From assembly GCF_000510265.1 (NCBI RefSeq), contig NZ_CP006745.1, forward strand, positions 1,447,654-1,511,653: a DNA stretch of 64,000 nt, read 5' to 3'. The stretch comes from Candidatus Endolissoclinum faulkneri L5 (lineage in GTDB: Bacteria; Pseudomonadota; Alphaproteobacteria; Thalassobaculales; Thalassobaculaceae). The notes under the pieces were generated by a model. It was not told where the DNA came from. It did no database searches and worked only from the letters and a program-made list of their open reading frames with translations. Shown piece by piece: positions 1 through 12,000 of the stretch (its first letter is position 1; each line of letters begins with the position of its first letter). A program made the translations under genes and the position numbers.

Positions 1-3000
1 CGCAGCAAGCCGCTGCAACCAGTCAATCATCGGATTACCCTTATAAATCGGCGCCACCAAATGATCAGAACCATCCGGAAACAGTATACTAGCAGCAGTA
101 ATACGCCCTTCTAGCACTTCACGCAAATTAGGTAATGTATGATCAAGTAAAGCAACATAAGGTGCAGTTTCCTTTCCGGCAGCCTCCACCAAAAGTTTCA
201 TTTCTTCAGCTGAACCATTTGCCTCCATGCGCAAGGTTTCTATAGCCTTGGCTAATCGCTGCATTTCAGGGATTGGCATTATTGACGGTACACTATCAAG
301 ATATTCAGCTAGATAGGCAATAGCATAAGCATCAACTGCTTGCAAACGAGTGCTATCGAAGGTAGCTAATGGTGGCTCATTCCGGATCATTTCTTCGATA
401 GCTTCTGTTACTGGTGTGATAGAAGAACGCACTTCTACGCCCAGCGCAGGGAGCAATGTATCAACTATCTTCATCGCTAGCACACGTTGATCTTTACCAG
501 CCAAGATAGATTCAAACGCCGCAAAACCTTCGGCGGTAGTAATAGGCCAAACTCCCATACGCTTAAGACCAGCCGTCCGCGGATCACCAGCCATGCGCCC
601 AATGTCACCCCACAATCCCCAATCGATTACTCGCGCATTTTTACCAGTTGCCAAAACTGACAGATCAAGATAAGCACTAGCTGCCGCATATGCCGCTTGA
701 CCTTGATTTGCCGTATAAGCATTAGAGGAAGAAAAAGCGATCCAAGAATGTACCTCGATACCATCAACGGCGGCCATTAGCGCATCGATACCGCGTGTTT
801 TAGGAGCCAATACACGCTCAACCTCAACCTCACTTTGGTCAAGTATTAGTTTATCTTCCATAACTAAAGCAGCATGGATTATAGCATCAAGAGAACCCAC
901 AGCACGAATATCTGATAACGCTAAACGTAGCGCTAGGACGTCAGTAATATCTGCTTGAAGATAAAAGATTTTACCACGAGCAAGCTCAGCAATGCTAGCT
1001 TGCTCGTCAACATTTAACGGACGACGACCAATTAACCAAACTGTAGCACCCTGCGTTTCAGCTAAATATCTACCGAGCGCACGACCAATACCACCGCTAC
1101 CACCAGCAATCAAATATCGGCCATTAGCAACAATACTGTTCCCGGCAACAGTAGACTGAATCTCATTCAAAACCAACCGAGAATAAACACCATCATGTAC
1201 AATAATTTCAGCATCCTGAGGTGCATCCGGCGTTACATTAATCCACGCAGCACCCTGCTTGGGTTGGCTACCAACAGGCAGACAAATCAAACACAACTGC
1301 AGCCATTCCAGCTCACGTGACAAAGCCTTTGCAAAGGCGGTAACGGCAGCTCCTGATGGAGTCTCTTCAGCAACTACTCGCAAGAGCAAACGATTCATCA
1401 CAAGTCTGTTTGCTGCCAAGGTTTTACACAATCGCATCAGGGCTAGAACGCCATCAGTTCCTTTTCCGCCTACCCCCCCAAGATAAACTATCTCAACTAA
1501 ATTTTCTGGTATTTGTTCGGTCAAAACATCCGTTAAATAAACAACATTATCATCAGCTTGCAAGATTGCAACCAAAGCATCAGTTAAATCGCGCGAGTAA
1601 TAGGGATCGACTATAATCACACTTCCAGATCGATTACTAATTGGTAATGCACTTATCTGCACTCTAGTAGGTCGTAGCAAACGAAGAGGAGGTCCATCAT
1701 AATCCGCTATGGAAACAGTAGGTAACAACACTAATTTATCCAAAGTAGCTACTGTTTCTCCCTCGGTATCTAGGAGGAAAATATCAACTGTTAAAGGATC
1801 ATCCGCGCCGCGTCTTCGTACCACTGCCCTAACTGCATACGATAATGCACGCCAAACCGTTAACTTGCCGATTGACGCCGGGCGCAAGCCCGAGCCATCT
1901 TTTTCTATAACTCCAGCACATGCCTGAAGCGCTGCATCCAAAATTCTAGCATCCAACAGTCCTCTTGACGCATCTGCTGGCTGACTAAGATCACATACTG
2001 CGACACCAGTATTTGTTGATAGGCTCTTAATGCGTGCAAAGGACGGGCCATAAACAACACCAGCAGTAGCTAACATAGTATAGAATTCTGAACTATTAAT
2101 TGTATGTATAGTTATAGGTATAGTCTCTTTATTCGCCACGGCAACTACATTGCTAATAGCAAAACTAGCAACCGCATCTTCATCTCCAAAAAGAATTGAT
2201 ACATGATTGCCTTTTCGTCGCAAATCAACTAACAAACCCTCAGAACTCACTTTAACAGTACGACGCCAACTTACATCCGTTACAGCGAAAGGAAATTTTA
2301 AGCCAAGCTTCCGCACAGCTTCAGAAATCAATAAAGCACCAGCGGCGATAGTCTCTCCTTCGACAATATGATCAGCTATAAGCGGATCGTTTATTGAACA
2401 AACCTCATGTATTGTACTAGGCACATTAAAAGCCGGATCATGCCGAGTACTAATCCAACAACGCCGCCGCTCAAATGGCGTTAGCGGTAATCCGATACGC
2501 CTAGCTCCAGCAGGCAGGACAATATGCCAATCAACATTTTCACCCCCGATCCAAGCACGACACTGCGAAGCAAATAAACCAAAATTATCTAAATCTTTTC
2601 CTTCAGCAATTAAGCAAAGACCAGCGATAAGAGTCAGACGATCAGCAGCTACAACAACTGCACGTTGCTTCATTGCTTCTCGCCCCTCAACTAAGGTAAA
2701 GGCAATATCAGCCAAATGCGTATCTGACTTCTCCACAAATTTTGCCAATTGCGCAGCAACAACTTTCAGTAAGTTGATAGTACGAGCAGAAAGCAAAAAA
2801 GGCAAAGCTTCATGTTTTATAATTTTACGGCTCACAAAAGGCGGAGCATCAACAATTAAATGAGTATTCGCCCCGCCCGCACCAAATGAGCTGATCCCTG
2901 CTCGTAGAGGCGCGCCATCAGCCGCTTTCCATGTTTCGTTCTTAGTCACTACGCGGAAACCACTACCTTCTATACCAAGATCAGGATTCAACTTAGTAGC

Positions 3001-6000
3001 ATGCAAGCTAGGGGCCAAAGTATGGTGACGCATCTGCAACAACACTTTTGCCAATGCAGCGATCCCAGCAGCAGATTCCAAATGGCCTATATTTGACTTA
3101 ACTGATCCTATTGGACAATTAACTACATTACCAAAAGCACGCTTTAATCCAGTAATTTCAATTGGATCACCTAAAGCAGTACCTGTACCATGCGCTTCGA
3201 CATAAGAAATACTACTCGGTGTTATCCCAGCTCTATTGAAAGCATCGGAAATTAACTGACCTTGAGCTACTGGATTAGGTACGGTGAAGCCACTAGTACG
3301 ACCTCCATGATTAACAGCACTTGCTCGAATCACTCCGTGTATGCGATCTCCGTCCATCTTAGCACGGGCTAACGGCTTTAATAGAACTGCTCCAGCCCCT
3401 TCACCAGGCACGTATCCATTACCGCCCTCACCAAAACTACGACAACGACCGTCGGTAGAAGCAAAACCTGCCTTACTTAACACCCAATATTTCATCGGAT
3501 GAAGGCTGAGATTTACCCCGCCTGCTATAGCAACAGTACAATCCCCTGCTGCTAACGCACGCAAAGCAGAATAAATAGCGGTAAGCGAAGCAGAACAAGC
3601 GGTATCGATAGCAACTGAAGGACCGTGTAAATTAAGAAAATGAGAAATTCTATTTGCGGCATTCCAGTATCCAGAAGAAGTAATTGCTAATTCTCCGCGT
3701 ACCCGTGATTCAGCTGCAAAGAGTTGATAGTCACTGTGCATCAAGCCTACAAAAACGCCTCCCTTGCGTAAACTAGGATTAGGATCAGACGAGAATAAAT
3801 TAGACCTAGTATAACCAGCGTCCTCCAAAGCCCACCAAGCAACTTCTAGCATTTTACGAGCCTGTGGATCCAATGCCTCTGCTTCTAGTGGAGCCATATC
3901 GAAGAAAAGCGGATCAAACATATCCGCACCGTCGATAAAACCACCCCATTTACTATAGCTAGTAGAGATATTTTCCCTGTCAGGATCGTAAAAACCCTCA
4001 AGCGACCAGCGATCGGCAGGAATCTCTCGAATCAGATCAGCACTAGATCTAAGATGTTCCCAAAACACTTCCAAATCCTCAGCTCCTGGAAAAATACCTG
4101 CGATACCAATAATCGCTACATCACTATCTTCACGGTCAGCCAGATAGGTGTCAGTAGGAGCATGAGTAAACTTTGAGGTTTGCGGGGGGGTAATAGTGTG
4201 AGAAGGCATTGAAAGTCTAGTTGGTTTAAACATAGCAGCCAATTCAGAAGCTTTATTATGATTAAGATAACTTGCAATTTCACCCGGAGTTCGATATTCA
4301 AAAAATAAAGTCTTTGGTAACGCACCAAGATCTCGCTCCATAGCCAAATTCAAGCGCGTAATCATCATACTATCAATGCCGTACTGCTCAAACGGCAACT
4401 CAGGATCAACTCGATTAAGAGGTATAGCAGCAACCTCAGACAATATTGAAGCTATGTAGGTGGTAGCATCATCGATTGAGGGCGTAAGCTTACGCACTGC
4501 TGGCAGAGCGATAGGTGTGATAGACGTTGACAAACGCATCAATCCAGCTGCTACGTCACCAATACCGTGAAGAACAAGAGGCGTAACCTCACCGCTCTGA
4601 GCAGCACTCCATAACAAGTTAACACCTAACTCCGTAGATAATGGTTCTAACCCAGCTTCTTGCTTAAGCATATTTACTAAATCATCTGGCACAGTCATGC
4701 CGCCACTCTTCCATAGCGGCCATGCAACACAAAGAGTATTACCTGGGCCTGATCTAGTTGTAGCTAAACTCGCAACAGCAGCATTAGCAGCACCATAAAC
4801 TGCCTGACCAAAAGAACCAAACTCAGCAGCTGTAGAGCCAAAAACTGCAAACAATTTAATGGGATCATCGCGAGTAGCCTCGTCAAGCATAATAAAACCA
4901 GTCACTTTTGCAGCAAATACCTCGTCAATATTAGTTAAAGTAGTTGCAGAAAAAATTCCATCCAATTGCTTACCTGCCAAATGCAATACAGCGCTAATCG
5001 CCCCAAATTCGCTCCTAATTCTTTCTAAAGCAGCATCTAAAGCATCTTTATCAGTAACATCAGCGATAACAACAGGCACTTCAGCCTTCCCTGCACGACG
5101 AGACAACAACACCGGCCTTAATCCAGCATGCGATAAGACACTTGCTAGTTCAGAACCTAAACCACCAAGACCGCCACTAATAACTACTATAGAATCAGAC
5201 GCTAGAGGAGAAGACGAAATAGTCGTAATAGACCCAAGATCGTGAAGCATGCGTCTTTCAAGTCTATTGTCTAAGGTGATACGTAAATCCTCAACGTAAG
5301 TAACATCCGGAAAAGCTGGCAATTGAGCGGTATTAACTGCTCCAGAGACAAGGGCAATTCGCCAACCAACATTTTCCACCAATATCGCACGCAAAGCGGC
5401 CGCAACTGCTCTAACAAATGGAGCTTCACTATCTCCGTCTAATATCGCCATTAAATGCACTATCGGGGCGCTCGAAAGAGCAGATAGTCCACGCACAACT
5501 AGAGATAGCTCAGCCAAAGCTAATTTGCCGTACTCATTAGTCGGCAACTTCACTACTACGCCTAATCTCATTCCAGTGGGCAAATCTTCTAGATTATCAA
5601 GCCATTTAGAACCAACTTCGACTATTCTGTCAAGCATTGGCGATCTTCGTTCATCAGCGGCAATCCAACGCGGAGCATATAAGGTAGTCAAACAAAGGTC
5701 ATTATTATTATCTTCCATTCTTCTCGCTACTAATTTATCCATTTTTACGAGCGACTGCCCATCCTCGTTAGCGATAGTAATGTCAAATAAGGCACCCGAA
5801 ATATCCCGTCTTAATACCTTTGCAAGAACCTGAGCTGGAGTACTTTTTTCATTCGTTAACCATACTATACGCCCCAGCGCATGAGGTACGTAAAGCCCAG
5901 CCGGTGAGCCGCCACCACCCTCTTCAGTTCCTACACCAATCCCAGCAGCTGCTTGCATGCCAGCATCAATGATATCAGCTGTTCGAGATGTGGCTTGCAC

Positions 6001-9000
6001 ATCAGGAGACAAACTAGCCCAAACAACTTCTTCACCGACATGAATTTGGTTTAAAATAGCAAAACGCGGGCCGTAAGCTATACCACGCACCTTAGAGATC
6101 GAAAGCAAATAGCTACCGTCAATTTGAGCGGCAGTTAAGTTAGTTGTATCAATCACCTGAGATTGGTAAGTGCCATAATCAACACTCCCCTCAACAACCA
6201 ATACATCGCCTCGATTCATACGAAACTTATCACCATTCATTACAAAAGTAAGAAGAAGATTGCTCCCTTCGACTTTTACTGGACTATGCCATACCAAATC
6301 TGCCAAGCAAGTAGGAAGTGACCCATTCTTAGCCATAATGGCTAATCCAATTAACTCGACCATCGCTGCTGCAGGCAGCATAGGTTTGCCATGCACTCGA
6401 TGTTGATCAAGCCGCCAATTAGTTACAATTAAGATAATAGTTACAGTATTACCATCCACTATCAGTTGCGGATCAACCATTGAACTAGCTTGCATCACTT
6501 CGCGACGGATCGGCTGCCAATAACTTTCCCGGGCAAATGGATATCCGGGCAAGGAGACTAAGCGCCAACTACTACCCGGGAAACACGGAGCAAAATCAAC
6601 TGTATTTCCAGCTAGATAATCAATTTCAGCATCGCGCAAAATTCTAGGTATACTCGTAGAAAAATCATGAGTATCCTTAAAAAGGACCCTACCATTATTT
6701 CCCATGCGAAGAGCTTTAACTAGCTCTTCGCATCCAGCCGCAATCACTACACGCCGATACCGAAAATGCTCGCGTCTCAGAGCTAGTGTATATGCTATAT
6801 CGCCTAATCGATGATTGGCCTGCTCCACATAATCAGCTAATGCTAAAGCTATTTTATTCAAGGCTTCATTAGTCTTAGCTGAGATTACAAATATCCATGG
6901 ACCAGGAATATTATCTTCACTTATGGCTACTTCTGGTGCTTCCTCTAACACCACATGAGCATTAGTACCGCTAAAACCAAAGGAGCTAACAGCTGCTCGA
7001 CGACGCCCGCCTTTTACATCATCTATACTCCATGGCATGGTTTTTCTAGCAACGATTAGGGGGGAAGAGTCAAAATCAATATGCCTATTAGCCTTTTCAA
7101 AGAATAAGGAACGAGGAATAACTCGATTTTCTAATGCAAGCACCGTCTTTATCAATCCAGCTAATCCAGCAGCAGCCATCGCATGACCAATATTAGTCTT
7201 TACAGAACCGATGGCACAAAAGTGCCGTCTAGAAGTCTCAGGCGCAAAAGCATCGTTTAATGCCGCAATTTCTATCGGGTCACCTAATCGAGTACCTGTT
7301 CCGTGCGCTTCCACAAGAGTTATACTATCCGCCGAAACACTCGCTTCCTCCCAAACACGGCGCTCTAGGGCAGTTTGGGAAACTGCGCTCGGAGCCGTAA
7401 TGCCGCTAGTGCGGCCATCCTGATTAATGCCAGCACCAAGTATTAAAGCCCGAATACGATCGTTATCGCTCTCAGCATCAGCGAGACGTTTTAGAACCAA
7501 AACACCTACACCTTCTCCCGGGACAAAACCGTCTGCTCGATCATCGAAAGCGTAACAAACGCCAGTTGGTGATGCCATGCCAGCATCAGACAAATAAGCT
7601 AGAATATCCTCAGATAACAAATTACAGCCAACGCCCGCAACAATAGCTAGGTCACATTGACCAGTAAGTAAACTATCACGAGCAAGGGATAAAGCTACCA
7701 AAGACGATGAACAACCCGTATCAATTGGGAAAGTTGGACCACGCAAGTCAAGCAAATATGCCAACCGTGCCGATAAAATAGCCATAGATCCGCCGATTGT
7801 TTGCATCGCCGGTGTACCGGGAGCTACATAACTATTAGCTGAAGATCCAACAAAAACACCAGTACGACTTCCAGCAATACGCTCTGAGCATAATCCAGCA
7901 TCCTCAATAGCATGCCATGCCTCCTCCAGCAACAAACGCTGCTGCGGATCCATAGTAAGCGCTTCAGCGGGAGTAATTTTAAAAAAAAGCGGGTCAAACT
8001 GGTCGAAATCATCAATTAATCCAGCCCATCGCGCATAAATAGGTGTCGAGGTATTACAGCCACCGTCAAAGGTTTCAGGGATAGAAAAACGTTTAATTGG
8101 CCTGATTGCACAATGACCATCGCGCAAATTACGCCAAAAAATATTTACATTGGGAGCGTCAGGAAAGCGTCCAGCCAAACCAATTATAGCAATTCTTTTA
8201 TCACTTTTATCAAGCTTGGTAGAAGCAGGTATCAAACTCGGCAGAGAAGTTGAGAGTATCGGAGTTTCTATAGATGTTACAATATCACCTGACTCAGTAT
8301 CAGGAATAATGGGACCAAGACCTTTTATATGATTAGCTAACACATCCACCGTTGTATAGCTAAACAAGTCAGTGGAACGCAAAGTCACCTGAAAACGCTC
8401 AGCTAAACTTTGTGCAATCTGAGGTGAAACAATAGAATCAACGCCATAATCAGCAAACGGTAAGGAATCATCAATACTATCAGGTGCGCGACCTAGAGCT
8501 TCTGCTACTATCTGCCTCACAGTATCTCGCAAACCAGTTTCTGAAAAGTTAGTTACAGTATCTACCAAAGAATTAGATGAAATAGGTGGCACAAAACCAG
8601 CTGACTCTACCCCAGTAACAGACTTAGATGAAATAGGTGGCACAAAACCAGCTGACTCTACCCCAGCCTTTAAAGAAATAATAACTACCTGTGAAGCATG
8701 ATCGGGTACATTACCCGGTGCTAGTTCAGCTATGACGTCTAGCCCAGCCTGATGTAGTGCTAAGCGCCAGCGTGCTAAATCAAGCAACGGTCCACCAGCC
8801 AACCGCTTTTGAGGATCTTCCGAACGCCACCATCCCTCAAGCAATCCGAAAGTCAGCGTAGCAAATGCCTCAAGTCGTACATTTTCGTTTAGTATAAGTA
8901 TCCCGCCAGGACGCAATAGCTTCCATACGTGGGACAAAGTATCATCTAGCCTGGCTGTTGCATGTAGCACATTAGAGGCAACAACAATATCAAAACCTTG

Positions 9001-12000
9001 CTCGATAAAACCCTGTTCTATCGGATCTTGCTCAATATCGAGCACTGCAGCGGTCAAATTAGGAGCAGAATGAAATTTTTCCCCATGTCGCACAAACCCA
9101 ACAGATAGATCTGTATAGCAATAAGACAATCGCTCATCTGCATTACCTAAACGTAATTTAATCGCCTCTGTGGTCGCTCCGGTTCCCGCACCTATCTCTA
9201 GTAATGATAAGTACTTAGATCTATTGTAAAGACTTGCAACGGTTTCAGCAACCAAAATGTTTGCTGATTTTAATCCAGGTTGATGTTTATAAATCGGCTC
9301 CACTTTCGCGGCGGAACCATTGGGAAATAGAACATCAGTACCTAATAGCTCACCTGCTAAAACCTTTGGTAGTGCATCAATGCAATCTGCCATCAGTAAA
9401 GCTACTGCCTTACTAATGTCATCGCTAGCAGCAAACTCCTCTAATCCATCGTCCTCGCTATCAAATATCGTCTTGCACCAGCGAATATAACCGTTTGGTC
9501 GCCGCTCTGCCGCACCAGCATCAATTAGTAAATTAAGCACCGCATTAGCCAACTTATTTAGTCGAGATGGTGTACCAAAACGAATGATAGCTTGAGTTAA
9601 ATTTTCTTCTGTGCCCGGCAAGCCAAGTAAGGCATTTTTCTTCATAACACGTAGCAAACGTCTATTAGCGATCGAATCAACTACTGCATGGCGCTCTAAG
9701 CTATCGCCTGGTAGACTATCAGCTAAATTGCTAACTTGATCAATAACATCAACAGGCTCACCTAATGCTGAATCTAGATGATCCATATCCCCCAGCGCTC
9801 GCCAAACAGATGCGGACAGGGAAGCTGCTACAAGCGGAGTATCGCATTGCATCAACAACGCAGATTCAAAAGAATCAAAAGCAGCATCTTCAGGTATAGG
9901 AAATAACCCATCTTTCCTTACCTGAGCAAGTAGTTCAGGCCTCCAGGACTGATTAGCCCAAAGCCCCCAGTGAACTACTTGAGTGTTTGCATCAGCCAAA
10001 CCACTTTCAAATGCACATTGAGCTGCATAAACAGCTTGACCAGCAGCACCGGGAAAAGCAGCAAAGGCACCAATAGAAGAGATCACTACCAAACGCCCCT
10101 CGCCAACTTTCTTAAGAGCATCCTTGACAGCTATCCCACCCGCAGTCTTAGGGCGTAAACCAGACAACATGTCCGATTCTGGCATAGCAGATAATCGACC
10201 AAATACCGGATCAACTACTGCCTGAATTACCAGATCAATACCGCCAAGCTTATCCCGTGCTGTGCGTAAAGCGATTTCGGCTGCCAAAGAATCAGTTAGA
10301 TCGCTCGATAAACCATGTACCTGAATACCCTTGGCTAGCAAAGTTTCTAAATAAGCTGCACGTTCCTTCTTAATTTCTTTCCGACCAACAAGAACAATAT
10401 CTGCCTTCCAGCGCTCAGCAATACGATTGGCTAAAACGCGACCAACACGACCAAAACCACCCAAAATAACAATCCGATGACCAAAACTATTAGCTTTTCG
10501 AGGAACAATAATTTTCTTTAAACGCTGTTCAAACCGCTTACCATTACTCAGTACAACCATTTCGCCTGATACACTGCCAGGCTCGGTCAACAGAACTTCA
10601 ATCGCTGTATCGTTATCACAATCAACAGCCCGTACTATCACCTTGTCGATCTCTCGATCTAAAGAGACCTTGGCCAAAGCTATAAGACCACGACGCACCG
10701 GATCGTCTTTAGCGCCTGGAGCCAAGATCAAGACATCTAACGAGGCCTCCTCAAGAGCGCTCAAAGCGCAAGCCATACTACGAATCAAACGAGCACCCCT
10801 GTCAAGAGCGTTAGACGCATAATCAGCAGGAAGATACAAAACAATCCTTCGCAAACCTTTTGTCGCAGCAACCCAAGATGTTATAGCAAGGGAACTAACA
10901 ACCTGCTCGCGAGTAACAACAGTACCACTACGAATAAGCCAATCTGATACTCGGTCAAGCAAATCACCATTTCCAATAATTAGCGTCGGACGTAAGTCAA
11001 CCTCACCTACTGAAGAAGTACAATATTCTTTCCAAACTAATCGCCGTAAGCAAACCGGTGGATCTTTTTGTTGAACAATTGGAGACTGAGTTGCAGAATC
11101 AATTGCATGGAGCGTCAAACCGTTAAGCTGCATGGCTATAGCGCCATCATCGCTGACAACAGATACATCAACCACCGATTCTGCACCGCAGGATAAATCA
11201 TTATTGAAGTAAGCAAGTAAATGCATAGGTAGAGCAGGTATAGGCATCAAGACCGATAATTCATGCAGCCGGACTGGCATGAGTGTGCGTGCATTGTCCC
11301 CATCTTTTGTAGCTACAACAGCCACTGCCGACTGTATCGCAGCATCCAAGGCCCGCAACCTCGGAAATGAAGAATTGCTTAGATCCACTGATCCGACAGC
11401 TGCATTTGGCGCAAGGCTTAAACGATCAAAGCCTCGATAACTCGGCCCCAACCAAACGCCAGGAGCTGGTTCAGAGACTCCACCTTCAATCTTAGTTACT
11501 GCAGCTGCTTGAATCGCAAGCAATTCAGAAAAGTCAACTCTCTTATTTATTTTATCTGGCGAGCAACTTGCACCAAAGGAAAAAACGGTTTCACCACCTT
11601 CTAATGTAGCCAATCCGCCAGATTTATCTCCACCGCTTAGGATCAGCACCGCACCTTCTTTACCAACTATTACTGGTCGCAGCCAAGCTATTTCATTGAT
11701 TTTATCACCAAATTGATCAAGCACAATATCTAGCAAAGCAGCAGCATGCAAAATTGACTGATTCCCAACACGATGATCTCCTACTTTCGGATCGTCCATA
11801 GACAAAGATAAACGCGTTGATTGCACAGCATCTACTTCAAAAGCCCAAAGCGATTCGCGAGCTAAAGGCTGATCTGGTAAATCCAGAGAGATAATCTTAT
11901 CTCCAAAAATAGCGTTGCAAGAATCTATCCAATTTTCGCCGCCTCCTAGATAATCCAGCACCACTGGATCAGTGCAAGTTGATGACAAGTTGCACTGATC

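Noticed and set aside
4859-5245. Plus-strand open frame of 128 codons inside the giant PKS
   Set aside because: It lies antisense to a KR domain with intact motifs; its translation is rich in Ser, Thr and Pro and resembles no family. It is a shadow of the coding strand.
6500-7000. Possible acyltransferase domains between KS and DH of the PKS modules
   Set aside because: The inter-domain linkers are short, contain only the post-KS linker motif (LPGYPF type), and show no GHSxG motif.
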